Source of the DNA: Halapricum salinum
Lineage (GTDB): Archaea; Halobacteriota; Halobacteria; Halobacteriales; Haloarculaceae
Direction of reading: 5' to 3'
Length of the DNA: 64,000 nt
Assembly (NCBI RefSeq): GCF_004799665.1
Contig: NZ_CP031310.1
Coordinates: 488,887-552,886 of the forward strand
Part shown: positions 34,778 to 43,698 of the stretch, piece by piece
Position numbering within the stretch: position 1 is the stretch's first letter
Layout of the letters: the number at the start of each line of letters is the position of its first letter
Made by a program: the position numbers and the translations under genes
The notes under the pieces: model-generated
The model's input: only the letters and a program-made list of their open reading frames with translations
Told to the model about the DNA's origin: nothing
The model's database searches: none

Positions 34778-36984
34778 GCACCGACTCACGGGCAGCCAAG
34801 GCCGCTCGGATCAGGGAATTGCTCGACACCGAGGGCGAAGCCGTCGCAACGAACACCCGCGGATTCAATCAGGGCCGCTACGACTCGGTCGCCCGCCTGG
34901 AGGATTACGAGGGACTCAAAGACGAGGCGCGGGCGATCAAAGAGGACGCCATCGAACGCCTTCCCGAACTCCTCGACGAACTCACCGAGACTATCGAGGA
35001 GAACGGTGGCACAGTATACGTCGCCGAGGACGCGGCCGACGCGAACGAGTACATCGCCGACGTCTGTGCCGACGCCGAAGCCGACCGCGTGGTCAAGAGC
35101 AAGTCGATGACGAGCGAGGAGATCGAGGTCAACGACCACCTGCATTCGCGAGACGTCGACGTCGTCGAGACCGACCTCGGCGAGTGGGTCCTCCAGCTCG
35201 CCGACGAGGCACCGAGCCACATCGTCGCGCCGGCGATCCACAAGTCCCGACAGGGCATCGCCGAGTTGTTCGAAGAGCGTTTCGATCCCGACGAGCCACT
35301 GGAGACCGCCGAGGAACTGACGATGTTCGCCCGCGAGAAACTGGGCGAGCGCATCGAGGGGGCCGACGTGGGGATGACGGGCGCGAACTTCCTGACTGCT
35401 GACACGGGGACGATGGCACTCGTGACGAGCGAGGGCAACGCCCGCAAGAGCGTTACCGTCCCGGACACGCACGTCGCGGTCGCCGGCGTCGAGAAGATCG
35501 TCCCGAGCGTCGAGGACCTCCGGCCGTTCGTCGAGTTGATCGGCCGCTCGGGGACCGGCCAGGACATCACCAGCTACGTCTCGCTGTTCACGCCGCCGAT
35601 CGACTCGCCCACAGTGGACTTCGACGATCCCGACACGCCCATCACCGACGGGGAGATCGATCGGGAGTTCCACCTCGTGTTGATCGACAACGGCCGGCTG
35701 GCGATGCGCGAGGACCCCGACCTGAAGGAGACGCTGTACTGCATTCGGTGTTCGGCCTGCTCGAACACCTGCGCGAACTTCCAGTCGGTCGGTGGCCACG
35801 CCTTCGGTGGGGAGACCTACTCCGGCGGCATCGCGACGGGCTGGGAAGCAGGGATCGAGGGGCTGGACACCGCCGCCGAGTTCAACGACCTCTGTACCGG
35901 CTGCTCGCGGTGTGTAGAGGCCTGCCCAGTGAAGATCGACATCCCGTGGATCAACACCGTCGTCCGCAATCGGATCAACGAGGGTGGCAACGGCGGTCGC
36001 TTCGACTTCCTCGTCAATGGCCTGTCGCCGGACGCCGAGGACGACGCCAGCCCCACGCTCCAGAAGCGGGTGTTCGGCAACTTCGAGACGCTGGCGAAAC
36101 TCGGGAGCGCGACCGCACCGCTGTCGAACTGGATGGCCCACTCCCGGCCCGTGGGCTGGCTGCTCGAACGGACGCTGGGCGTCGACCACCGTCGCGAGTT
36201 CCCGGCGTTCCGTCGCCAGACCCTCGTGAAGTGGGCACGCGACCGTGACGGAACTGCCCCCACCGACCCGGAGCGCCGCGTCGTCCTCTACCCGGACGTC
36301 TACACCAACTACATGCTCGTCGAGCGCGGGAAAGCCGCAGTCAGAGCCCTCGAAGCGCTCGGTGTCGCCGTCGAGGTCCCGTCGGTCCCCGGATCGGGAC
36401 GGCCACCGCTCTCCCAGGGGATGATCGACACTGCCCGCGCCAAGGCCGAGGGCGTCGCGGAGGCACTTGACCCCTACCTCGAAGACGGAGACGATATCGT
36501 CGTGATCGAGCCGAGCGACCTCGCGATGTTCACGGGCGACTACGAGCGCCTGCTACCGGCCGAGGACTACGAGCCACTCGCGGCCAACAGCTACGAACTC
36601 ATCGAGTACGTCTACGGCCTGCTGGAGAACGGCGCGAGCCCGGAGACGCTCTCGGTGGCAGACAGCTCCGAAACTGTGGCCTACCACAGCCACTGCCAGC
36701 AGCGAACGATGTCCCTGGAGGCCCACACGGTCGCGGTGCTGACCGAGTGTGGCTACGACGTGACCACCAGCGACGTCGAGTGTTGCGGGATGGCCGGCAG
36801 CTTCGGCTACAAGAGCCAGTACTACGATCTCTCGATGGACGTCGGCGAGAACCTTGCGGGCCAGCTGCGCGAGGCGGACGCCGATCACGTGTTGGCCAGC
36901 GGGACCTCCTGTACCGACCAGATCGGCGACCTGCTGGCGAGCGAGCCTCGGCACCCAATCGAGTTGCTCGATCCCGCGCGCTGA
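34774..36984 (+). CDS. lutB: LutB-LutA fusion, iron-sulfur L-lactate dehydrogenase subunit
   Basis: 736 residues. LUD domain (GMTGANFLTADTGTMALVTSEGN), ferredoxin pair CIRCSACSNTCANFQ and CTGCSRCVEACPVK, then an added C-terminal CCG domain (HSHCQQRTMSLEAH; VECCGMAGSFGYKSQ), which in many bacteria is the separate LutA protein. The fusion with LutC in front forms a complete Lut system. Its CCG tail resembles that of the D-lactate enzyme upstream, so both enzymes may have been assembled from the same module. Together they would oxidise both lactate enantiomers. Confidence 0.92.
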   Translation: MSTDSRAAKAARIRELLDTEGEAVATNTRGFNQGRYDSVARLEDYEGLKDEARAIKEDAIERLPELLDELTETIEENGGTVYVAEDAADANEYIADVCADAEADRVVKSKSMTSEEIEVNDHLHSRDVDVVETDLGEWVLQLADEAPSHIVAPAIHKSRQGIAELFEERFDPDEPLETAEELTMFAREKLGERIEGADVGMTGANFLTADTGTMALVTSEGNARKSVTVPDTHVAVAGVEKIVPSVEDLRPFVELIGRSGTGQDITSYVSLFTPPIDSPTVDFDDPDTPITDGEIDREFHLVLIDNGRLAMREDPDLKETLYCIRCSACSNTCANFQSVGGHAFGGETYSGGIATGWEAGIEGLDTAAEFNDLCTGCSRCVEACPVKIDIPWINTVVRNRINEGGNGGRFDFLVNGLSPDAEDDASPTLQKRVFGNFETLAKLGSATAPLSNWMAHSRPVGWLLERTLGVDHRREFPAFRRQTLVKWARDRDGTAPTDPERRVVLYPDVYTNYMLVERGKAAVRALEALGVAVEVPSVPGSGRPPLSQGMIDTARAKAEGVAEALDPYLEDGDDIVVIEPSDLAMFTGDYERLLPAEDYEPLAANSYELIEYVYGLLENGASPETLSVADSSETVAYHSHCQQRTMSLEAHTVAVLTECGYDVTTSDVECCGMAGSFGYKSQYYDLSMDVGENLAGQLREADADHVLASGTSCTDQIGDLLASEPRHPIELLDPAR

Positions 36985-37010
36985 GCCGCCTCGCTTTCAG
37001 GACCGGTGAA

Positions 37011-37098
37011 ACGCGCCTACGGCGCGTATGCTCGTGTCTCGCGGGTCGCTTCGCTCCCCGCTCGAACCTGGAGATTCATCGCTTCGCTCAGAATCTCC
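37011..37098. terminator. three hairpins between converging genes
   Basis: ACGCGCC-TAC-GGCGCGT (37011-37027), GCGGG...CCCGC (37041-37061) and GGAGATTC...GAATCTCC (37070-37098) are three consecutive inverted repeats filling the space between lutB and the VOC gene, whose stop starts at 37099. The two longer loops contain TCGCTTCGCT. They probably act as a bidirectional transcription end. Confidence 0.5.
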
Positions 37099-37860
37099 CT
37101 ACCGCCGCACGACCTCGATCTCGTGGCCGTCAGGGTCCTTGGTGAACGCGTAGTTGTAGTCACAGGACTCGGGGTCGCGGTAGTCCTCGGCGTGGCGGTC
37201 CATCAGCATCTCCCAGTACTCCTCCAGATCCGACTCGTCGGCGCGAACTGCGACGTGGCCCCACGCGTCGCCCATATCGTACTCCCGCCCGTCGTAATTG
37301 TAGGTCAGTTCGAGGCTCATCGCTTCCTCGGGAGCGTCTTCGGGCTTCATGAAGTACAGCGCAAAACTGCTGTGCTCGGAGCGGCGGAACATCTCGTAGT
37401 CCAGCTTGCGGGTGTACCAGCCGATCGATTCGTCGACGTCTTCGACGCGGATCATCGTGTGGTCGATGCTGTACTTCGCGCCGTGGTCACGTTCGACGAG
37501 TTCGATCTCGTGGCCGCTCGGGCTCTTGACGAAGGCGTAGGAGCCGCCACAGGAGTCGGGATCGCGGTAGTCCTCGACGCCCTGGTCCATCAGGTCCTCG
37601 TAGGCCTCGTAGACGTCCTCACAGCGCACGGCGATGTGACCCCACGAGTCGCCGAAGTCGTACGAACGGCCGTCGTGGTTGTAGGTCAGTTCGAGCACTG
37701 CGCCGTCCTCGTGCATGTCCTCGGGGCCGAGGAAGGCGAGGGTGAACGAGGAGTGTTCGCTCTTGCGCTTGAGTTCCCAGTCCAGATGCTCGGTGTACCA
37801 GTCGATCGACTCTTCCAGATCTTCGACGCGGACCATCGTGTGGTCGAGAATGCCGTCCAT
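37099..37860 (-). CDS. two-domain VOC (glyoxalase-like) protein
   Basis: 253 residues made of two similar halves. Each has the pattern DHTMVRVEDLEESIDWYT / DHTMIRVEDVDESIGWYT, an SEHSSFTLAFLGPED / SEHSSFALYFMKPED segment, LELTYNHDGRSYDFGDSWGHIAV / LELTYNYDGREYDMGDAWGHVAV, and a final GHEIELVER / GHEIEVVRR. His and Glu ligands of the lactoylglutathione-lyase metal site appear in both halves. A glyoxalase I-like detoxification of methylglyoxal is plausible; the thiol cofactor would differ, since haloarchaea use gamma-glutamylcysteine. Confidence 0.85.
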   Translation of the reverse strand: MDGILDHTMVRVEDLEESIDWYTEHLDWELKRKSEHSSFTLAFLGPEDMHEDGAVLELTYNHDGRSYDFGDSWGHIAVRCEDVYEAYEDLMDQGVEDYRDPDSCGGSYAFVKSPSGHEIELVERDHGAKYSIDHTMIRVEDVDESIGWYTRKLDYEMFRRSEHSSFALYFMKPEDAPEEAMSLELTYNYDGREYDMGDAWGHVAVRADESDLEEYWEMLMDRHAEDYRDPESCDYNYAFTKDPDGHEIEVVRR

Positions 37861-37904
37861 ACCTGAGTGGAGGGTCGGCGCGTCGAAAAACGTTCGGAAA
37901 CCAG

Positions 37905-38348
37905 CTATCGAGTATCGAAGAACGCACCCTTGAGATGGGGCCAGTAGACCCACCACACCAGCGTCAGCGTCGTGATCGTCGCGACCGGGATCGCGGTTCG
38001 TCTCGGAAGGGATCCCCACCCCAGCGCGAACTGCAACTGCGTCAGCCCGACCAGCGCGAGTAGTCCAGCGGTGACGCGGCGGTCCTCGCGGTCGACCAGG
38101 CCGAGCGCGGCCGACCCCAGCGCGAGCAGCCAGAGTCCCACGCCGAGGGGCCACGCGTAGACGTACTGAGGAAGGCCCTGCGTGTAGATGAACAGGTAGT
38201 CGTAGATCGTCACGACGCGAGTCGGTGTCTCGACGTTGAGAAATCCGAACGGAAAGTACAGCGTCGTCACAGTTGAGGTCTGGATCAGCGACCACGGCAG
38301 TATCCCCACCATCAGGACCAGCAGCAGTCGCTGGCGAGCCGAAGCCAT
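37905..38348 (-). CDS. TIGR04206-like haloarchaeal membrane protein
   Basis: 147 residues with four hydrophobic segments (about 8-28, 48-62, 65-83, 92-130) and the motif LVDREDRRVTAGLLALVGLTQLQFALGW, which I associate with the haloarchaeal family TIGR04206. Function unknown. Its ATG overlaps the stop of the DRG GTPase gene (TGATG), so the two are translationally coupled. A GTG three bases upstream is an alternative start. Confidence 0.78.
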   Translation of the reverse strand: MASARQRLLLVLMVGILPWSLIQTSTVTTLYFPFGFLNVETPTRVVTIYDYLFIYTQGLPQYVYAWPLGVGLWLLALGSAALGLVDREDRRVTAGLLALVGLTQLQFALGWGSLPRRTAIPVATITTLTLVWWVYWPHLKGAFFDTR

Positions 38349-39460
38349 CACCGACTCACGACGATCCGGAGCACGTCCTCGTCGGCTAGTTCGTGGTCGC
38401 GTCCGACCTGCTGGTCGTCGTGTTTGGCGCTGTCGCCGGAGACGCGTGCGAACCTGAATCGCTCGTCGAAGCTGCCGCCGAGTTTCTTGCAGGCGTCGCC
38501 GACGGTGTCGCCCTCGAACAGCATCAGCGGTTCCTCGTAGTCGACGCCGCGGCCGGGCTTGTCCATGTAGATCCGCATCAGCCCGAGTTCGTCGTAGATT
38601 CGCTCTTTGAGCACGTCCAGGCCCTTCTCCTTCACGGCGCTGATGAAGATGGCGTCGTCGGGATCGATCCCGTGCTCGCGGAGGTCCTCGTCGACGGTGG
38701 GCTTGTAGTCGGGCTCGATGAGGTCGGCCTTGTTGACGGTGACGATCGAGGGGAGGTACTCGCGGTTGTCCATGAACCCGTCGATGAGGCGGTCGAGATC
38801 GACCTGCTCGCCGACGGTCACGTCGGCGTTGACGTAGCCGTGCTCGCGAAGCACGCTCTTGACTGTCTCCTCGTCGAGATCGAGATCGACCGAGGAATTG
38901 ACGCTGATGCCGTCTTTGTGCTTCTTCCGGATAGAGACGTTCGGGGGCTTCGTATCGAGGCGGACCTTGTTCTTGTAGAGTTCCTCGCGCAGGCGGGCGT
39001 ACTGCTCGATCTCGAACACCGAGAGGACGAACACGACGAGGTCTGCGGTGCGGACGACCGAGAGGACTTCTTTCCCGCCGCCGCGGCCACCCGCGGCGCC
39101 CTCGATCAGGCCGGGGACGTCCAGCATCTGGATGTTCGCGCCCTTGTACTTGAGCATCCCCGGATTGACGTTCAGGGTGGTGAACTCGTACTCGCCGGTC
39201 TCGCTGTCGGCGTTGGTCATCGCGTTGATCAGCGTGGACTTGCCGACGCTGGGAAAGCCCACCAGCGCGACGGTCGCGTCACCGTGTTTCTCGACGGCGT
39301 AGCCGGGGCCGCCGCCGGAGCCGGACTGGCGCTTCTCGAACTCGTCTTTCTTCTCGGCGAGTTTGGCCTTGAGTCGGCCGATATGGGCCTCTGTCGACTT
39401 GTTGTAGGGCGTCTCGGCTATCTCCTCCTCGATCGCCTCGATCTCCTCTTTGAGCCCCAT
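38348..39460 (-). CDS. drg: DRG-family OBG GTPase
   Basis: 370 residues. Helical N-terminus (1-50), G1 GFPSVGKST, G3 DVPGLIEGA followed by GRGGGKEVLSVVRTADL, G4 NKADL, G5 SAVKEKG, and a C-terminal TGS domain (about 290-368, YMDKPGRGVDYEEPLMLFEGDTVGDACKKL). Typical of archaeal/eukaryotic DRG proteins that bind ribosomes and are involved in translation. Downstream partner is the small membrane protein with the overlapping start. Confidence 0.95.
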   Translation of the reverse strand: MGLKEEIEAIEEEIAETPYNKSTEAHIGRLKAKLAEKKDEFEKRQSGSGGGPGYAVEKHGDATVALVGFPSVGKSTLINAMTNADSETGEYEFTTLNVNPGMLKYKGANIQMLDVPGLIEGAAGGRGGGKEVLSVVRTADLVVFVLSVFEIEQYARLREELYKNKVRLDTKPPNVSIRKKHKDGISVNSSVDLDLDEETVKSVLREHGYVNADVTVGEQVDLDRLIDGFMDNREYLPSIVTVNKADLIEPDYKPTVDEDLREHGIDPDDAIFISAVKEKGLDVLKERIYDELGLMRIYMDKPGRGVDYEEPLMLFEGDTVGDACKKLGGSFDERFRFARVSGDSAKHDDQQVGRDHELADEDVLRIVVSR

Positions 39461-39568
39461 TAGGGGGTACTCCGCTATCGTCGGTCAAAAGGGCTTTCGT
39501 CCACGGTCGTCACCCGAATCTGGGGGACTTCGACACACATATACGCAACGGCAAGGAGATTCGAAATA

Positions 39569-39766
39569 ATGGATGCGGCCTCGCTTCGGGACAGTACGCA
39601 GATCCTCCTGCCAGCCGAGGCACTGGAGGGGATTCGCGGCGATCTCGACGAGCAGTTCACGCTGACGATCCGTCAGGAGGACGAGCAAGTCCGCATCATC
39701 GGCAGCCCAGTTGAGATCAAAGACGCCAGCGACTTTCTCACCCGCAACGGGATCGCCGTCGCGTAG
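39569..39766 (+). CDS. small conserved-looking protein upstream of L11
   Basis: 65 residues: LLPAEALEGIRGDLDEQFTLTIRQEDEQVRIIGSPVEIKDASDFLTRNGIAVA. Strand-helix pattern, acidic, no cysteines. Position in front of the L11 gene on the same strand suggests a translation-related role, but this is inference. The ATG is preceded by an AT-rich stretch at 39558-39568. Confidence 0.7.
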   Translation: MDAASLRDSTQILLPAEALEGIRGDLDEQFTLTIRQEDEQVRIIGSPVEIKDASDFLTRNGIAVA

Positions 39767-39852
39767 ACGCCTGCGAGCGGTCGCTGTGACCTGTTCTCAC
39801 ACACGTGGCCCTGAAAAGCAATTCTTAAACCCGCGCCGACGGACTCACGCAT

Positions 39853-40341
39853 ATGGCAGGCACAATCGAAGTTCTCGTTCCCGGTGGCCAGGCCAACCCT
39901 GGCCCGCCGCTCGGTCCCGAGCTGGGGCCGACCCCGGTAGACGTCCAAGCAGTCGTCCAGGAGATCAACGACCAGACCGAAGCCTTCGACGGCACCGAAG
40001 TCCCCGTCACCATCGAGTACGAGGACGACGGTTCGTTCTCGATCGAAGTCGGTGTCCCGCCGACGGCCGAGCTCGTCAAGGACGAGGCCGGCTTCGAGAC
40101 GGGCAGCGGCGAGCCTCACGAGGAGTTCGTCGCCGACCTCAGCGTCGACCAGGTCAAACAGATCGCCGAGCAGAAACTGCCGGACCTCCTCGCGTACGAC
40201 CTGAAAGGTGCCGCGAAGGAAGTCGTCGGGACTTGCACCTCCCTGGGTGTCACCATCGAGGGCGAGAACCCCCGAGAGTTCAAGGCGAAGATCGACGCTG
40301 GCGAGTACGACGACGTTTTCGCTGAGGAAGCGGCGGCGTAA
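39853..40341 (+). CDS. rpl11: 50S ribosomal protein L11
   Basis: 162 residues. The N-terminal ANPGPPLGPELGPTPVDVQAVVQEIND is the Pro-rich L11 signature, and the C-terminal rRNA-binding domain ends in KAKIDAGEYDDVFAEEAAA. It binds the GTPase-centre RNA of 23S rRNA together with the L10-L12 stalk. A TATA-like TTCTTAAAC about 25-30 bases upstream gives a leaderless transcript. Transcribed separately from L1-L10-L12, as in other haloarchaea. Confidence 0.97.
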   Translation: MAGTIEVLVPGGQANPGPPLGPELGPTPVDVQAVVQEINDQTEAFDGTEVPVTIEYEDDGSFSIEVGVPPTAELVKDEAGFETGSGEPHEEFVADLSVDQVKQIAEQKLPDLLAYDLKGAAKEVVGTCTSLGVTIEGENPREFKAKIDAGEYDDVFAEEAAA

Positions 40342-40732
40342 GCCGGCGCTGACGAAGCGAAAGCTAGAAAACGAACAGAGTGAGTTTTTCGGTGTTTCAC
40401 AGTCTGAGCGGCAGCGAAGACTGTGAAGCAGAAGAGGTCGCGACGTACGCCGCGTCCGACGACGCAAACACTCAAAAGCGAGCATCACCACCGGGCTCTC
40501 ACGGGCGTTCAAACACCACGTCGAACTCCGTGACGGCGACGCTGGCCCCGAAGTCCGTGTCGACGAGGGTCCCTGGAAGCAAGTCGCGCTGTGACCCCCG
40601 ACTCTCGAGTCGCACCTCGTTCGCCCAAACGGAGACGTTCGCGACGGCACACGTCTCCCGGCTCGCGGTTCCTATCGTCACCGCTCGCACGAACCGAGAT
40701 GTGCCTTTCAGTCACGTCTCCCGTTCGACGGG
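40342..40732. other. gap between L11 and the L1 promoter
   Basis: The only strong structure is the inverted repeat at 40396-40427. A 63-codon frame on the minus strand (40499-40690) has only a GTG start and no family resemblance. I see no RNA gene. Confidence 0.45.
40396..40427 (+). terminator. 10-bp perfect hairpin after L11
   Basis: TTCACAGTCT (40396-40405) pairs with AGACTGTGAA (40418-40427) across the 12-base loop GAGCGGCAGCGA. A T-run (40384-40388) lies just before it. It is the likely end or 3' stabiliser of the L11 message, 55 bases after its stop. Confidence 0.5.
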
Positions 40733-40826
40733 TTTAAATAGCGCATCGGCGTGTTCCCTGGTGAGACAGGCGTCCGCCTGTTTCACTGACCCGTAGAAGC
40801 CATCTGGCGTACTACGGAGGTGAACA
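40733..40826 (+). promoter_or_regulatory. promoter and leader of the L1-L10-L12 operon
   Basis: TTTAAATA (40733-40740) predicts transcription from about 40763. A hairpin is at the very 5' end: GTGAGACAGGC (40761-40771) pairs with GCCTGTTTCAC (40776-40786) including one G-U pair, with a tight GTCC loop. The leader ends in a strong GGAGGTGA ribosome site (40816-40823) four bases before the L1 ATG. In archaea L1 represses its own operon by binding a leader or early-gene structure, and this hairpin is the candidate site. Confidence 0.6.
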
Positions 40827-41465
40827 ATGGCAGATCAGGAAATAGAGAACGCAGTCTCTCGCGCACTCGAGGACTCACCGGACCGGAACTTCCGTGAGAC
40901 GGTGGACCTCGCAGTCAATTTGCGCGATCTTGACCTCAACGATCCGTCGAATCGTGTAGACGAAAGTGTCGTCCTGCCGGCCGGAACCGGCCAGGAGACG
41001 AAAATCGTGGTCTTCGCCGAAGGTGAAACAGCCCTTCGTGCCGAGGATGTCGCAGACGACGTCCTCAGCGGCGACGACCTCGAGGACCTTGGCGACAACG
41101 ACGACGAAGCCAAGGACCTCGCCGAGGACACCGACTTCTTCATCGCCGAAGCCGACATGATGCAGGACATCGGTCGCTACCTCGGGACCATCCTCGGGCC
41201 ACGCGGAAAGATGCCCGAACCGCTCCAGCCGGACGACGACGTCGTCGAGACCGTCCAGCGAATGAAGAACACGGTCCAGCTTCGCAGCGGTGACCGCCGG
41301 ACCTTCCACACCCGCGTTGGTGCGGAAGACATGTCCGCCGAAGACATCGCCGACAACATCGACGTCATCCTGCGCCGACTCCACGCCGACCTCGAAAAGG
41401 GGCCGCTGAACGTGGACTCGGTGTTCGTGAAGACGACGATGGGGCCGTCCGTGGAGGTGGCCTAA
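40827..41465 (+). CDS. rpl1: 50S ribosomal protein L1
   Basis: 212 residues. [25 protein letters not shown] is the L1 N-terminal signature, [23 protein letters not shown] the central loop, and [16 protein letters not shown] the C-terminus. It binds 23S rRNA to form the mobile L1 stalk and is the probable autoregulator of this operon. Its TAA is immediately followed by the L10 ATG. Confidence 0.97.
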   Translation: MADQEIENAVSRALEDSPDRNFRETVDLAVNLRDLDLNDPSNRVDESVVLPAGTGQETKIVVFAEGETALRAEDVADDVLSGDDLEDLGDNDDEAKDLAEDTDFFIAEADMMQDIGRYLGTILGPRGKMPEPLQPDDDVVETVQRMKNTVQLRSGDRRTFHTRVGAEDMSAEDIADNIDVILRRLHADLEKGPLNVDSVFVKTTMGPSVEVA

Positions 41466-42515
41466 ATGAGCGCCGAATCCGAGCGCAAGACCGAGACGAT
41501 TCCCGAGTGGAAACGTGAAGAGATCGACGCGCTGGTCGAGACCCTCGGTCAGTACGAGAGCGTCGGTATCGTCGACCTGACTGGCATCCCGAGCCAGCAG
41601 CTGCAGGACATGCGTCGTGACCTCTACGGCACGGCCGAACTGCGCGTCAGCCGCAACACGCTGCTGGCCCGCGCCCTAGAAGAGGTCGACGACGGCTTCG
41701 AGCAGCTCACCGAGTACATCTCGGGCCACGTCGGCATCATCGGCACGAACGACAACCCCTTCGGGCTCTACCAGCAGCTGGAAGCCTCGAAGACGTCCGC
41801 TCCGATCAACGCGGGCGAGGTCGCGCCCAACGACATCGTCATCCCCGAGGGTGACACGGGCGTCGACCCGGGGCCGTTCGTCGGCGAACTCCAGTCCGTC
41901 GGTGCGAACGCGCGCATCCAGGAAGGGTCCATCCAGGTGCTCGAGGACAGTCACGTCCTCGACGCCGGTGAGGTCGTCTCCGCCGATCTGGCGAACGTCC
42001 TCTCGGAACTCGGCATCGAGCCCAAGGAAGTCGGCCTCGACCTGCGCGCCGTCTTCTCGGAGGGCGTGCTCTTCGAGCCCGAGGACCTCGCGCTGGACAT
42101 CGAGGAGTACACCCGCGACGTCGAGACCGCGGCCGCTCGCGCACGGAACCTGGCGCTCAACGCCTCGTTCCCGACCGCACAGACCCTGCCGGCACAGCTG
42201 GGCAAAGCCAGCGGCGAAGCCAAGAACCTCGCGATCTACGCGGCCATCGAGGACGAGGCAGTCATGCCAGACCTCGTGAGCAAGGCAGACGGCCAGGTCC
42301 GCGCGCTCGCTGCACAGATCGACGATCAAGAGGCGCTGCCAGAGGAACTCCGTGACCTCGAGGCGCCCGAGACCGAATCGAGCGACGAAACAACCGAAGA
42401 CGAAACCGAGGACGTCGACGAGGCCGACGAGGCCGAGGAAGCGGACGCCGCCGACGAAGACGAGGACGAAGACGACGACGGCGACGCAGGCGCAGCACTC
42501 GGTGACATGTTCTAA
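41466..42515 (+). CDS. rplP0: 50S ribosomal protein L10 (P0)
   Basis: 349 residues: RNA-binding N-terminal domain ([37 protein letters not shown]), the archaeal-specific insertion, helical L12-binding spine (about 240-290), then a long acidic tail of Glu/Asp/Ala ending GAALGDMF. The ending resembles that of L12, the shared factor-binding tip. No gap follows L1. Confidence 0.97.
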   Translation: MSAESERKTETIPEWKREEIDALVETLGQYESVGIVDLTGIPSQQLQDMRRDLYGTAELRVSRNTLLARALEEVDDGFEQLTEYISGHVGIIGTNDNPFGLYQQLEASKTSAPINAGEVAPNDIVIPEGDTGVDPGPFVGELQSVGANARIQEGSIQVLEDSHVLDAGEVVSADLANVLSELGIEPKEVGLDLRAVFSEGVLFEPEDLALDIEEYTRDVETAAARARNLALNASFPTAQTLPAQLGKASGEAKNLAIYAAIEDEAVMPDLVSKADGQVRALAAQIDDQEALPEELRDLEAPETESSDETTEDETEDVDEADEAEEADAADEDEDEDDDGDAGAALGDMF

Positions 42516-42530
42516 CACAAGGTGACAACA

Positions 42531-42875
42531 ATGGAATACGTTTACGCAGCACTCATCCTGAACGAATCGGGCGAAGAGATCAACGAAGCGAACCTGACGG
42601 ACGTGCTCGACGCAGCAGGCGTCGACGTCGAGGAGTCTCGCGTCAAAGCGCTCATCGCAGCGCTCGAAGACGTCGACATCGACGAAGCCGTCGACCAGGC
42701 CGCCGCCGTCCCCGCGACGGGCGGTGCCGCGACGACCGACGACGTCGAGTCCGCCGACGAGGGCGGCGACGAGGACGCCGCAGAAGAGGAAGAGGCCGCC
42801 GACGAGGAAGACGCAGGCGACGACGACGAGGACGACGAGGCCAGCGGCGAGGGCCTCGGCGAACTCTTCGGTTAA
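42531..42875 (+). CDS. rpl12: 50S ribosomal protein L12 (P1-type stalk)
   Basis: 114 residues. [54 protein letters not shown] is the dimerisation domain, followed by an Ala hinge, a Glu/Asp-rich linker and the factor-binding tip [12 protein letters not shown] at 42531 follows a GGTGA ribosome site; an in-frame ATG-less extension upstream is not used. Last gene of the stalk operon. Confidence 0.97.
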   Translation: MEYVYAALILNESGEEINEANLTDVLDAAGVDVEESRVKALIAALEDVDIDEAVDQAAAVPATGGAATTDDVESADEGGDEDAAEEEEAADEEDAGDDDEDDEASGEGLGELFG

Positions 42876-43008
42876 GCCTCTCGAAACCAGCTTCAGTTCT
42901 TTCGACGCGACGCTCTAGCGGTGGGTCCGTCACTACCGGCGTAGCAGCAGTACCGCCCGAACTCCCGGTCCGCGATTTTATAAGACAACCCGTCAGAAGA
43001 ACGGTTCA

Positions 43009-43698
43009 ATGGAAGCCGCGGGCGTTCGGATCGTCGTCGACCCCGGTGTGACGGCACTGGTGCTCGCCTACGTCGGGAGTGGCATCTGTCTCGGGACGCT
43101 CAGTGGGCTCACGCCGGGGCTGCACGCCAACACCTTTGCACTACTGCTGGCGGCGTTCTCGACGGCAATTCCCGGGCCGCCGCAGTACGTCGCGGCCGCG
43201 ATGTTGGCGGCGGGCGTCGTCCACACCTTTCTCGATGTCGTGCCGGCGCTGGCGCTCGGCGTGCCGGATCCCGCGATGGCCGCCAGCGCGCTGCCGGGTC
43301 ACGAACTCGTCATCGCGGGTCAGGGGCGGGAAGCACTGCGGCTGTCGGCGCTTGGCAGTGGGTTGGCCGTCGTGGCGGCGGTCCCGCTGGCGATTCCACT
43401 GACCGAGGGCATGCGGATCGGAATGCCGTGGCTGAACGAGCACTTGCCAGTCGTGCTGACGGCAGTCGTCGCCGTGCTGATCCTGACCGAACCCACCAGA
43501 GCAGCGCGGATCGGCGCAGCCATCTGTTTCACCGCGAGTGCCACTCTGGGCTGGTTCACGCTCGATATGTCGGTCGGTGGGATCGTACCGGTCGGGAGTA
43601 CGCTCGCCCCGCTGTTCGCGGGCCTGTTCGGTGCGCCCGTGTTACTGGACGCGATCGGTGGCTCGGGCGTCCCCCACAGAACGACCCGGACGTGTTGA
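43009..43698 (+). CDS. TctA-like carrier, N-terminal half
   Basis: 229 residues, about five to six membrane segments. SGICLGTLSGLTPGLHANTFALLL carries the G-x-L-x-G-x-x-PG motif of the tripartite-tricarboxylate TctA/DUF112 fold. The protein stops at 43698 in HRTTRTC, whereas the frame one base earlier continues the homologous sequence (next entry). The break lies at a run of five C (43673-43677). Either one C is missing, by mutation or sequencing error, or this family is encoded as two coupled halves here. No partner binding protein is adjacent. Confidence 0.8.
   Translation: MEAAGVRIVVDPGVTALVLAYVGSGICLGTLSGLTPGLHANTFALLLAAFSTAIPGPPQYVAAAMLAAGVVHTFLDVVPALALGVPDPAMAASALPGHELVIAGQGREALRLSALGSGLAVVAAVPLAIPLTEGMRIGMPWLNEHLPVVLTAVVAVLILTEPTRAARIGAAICFTASATLGWFTLDMSVGGIVPVGSTLAPLFAGLFGAPVLLDAIGGSGVPHRTTRTC

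Noticed and set aside
40499-40690. 63-codon minus-strand frame between L11 and L1
   Set aside because: Needs a GTG start, has no ribosome site or TATA-like box, and no recognisable domain.
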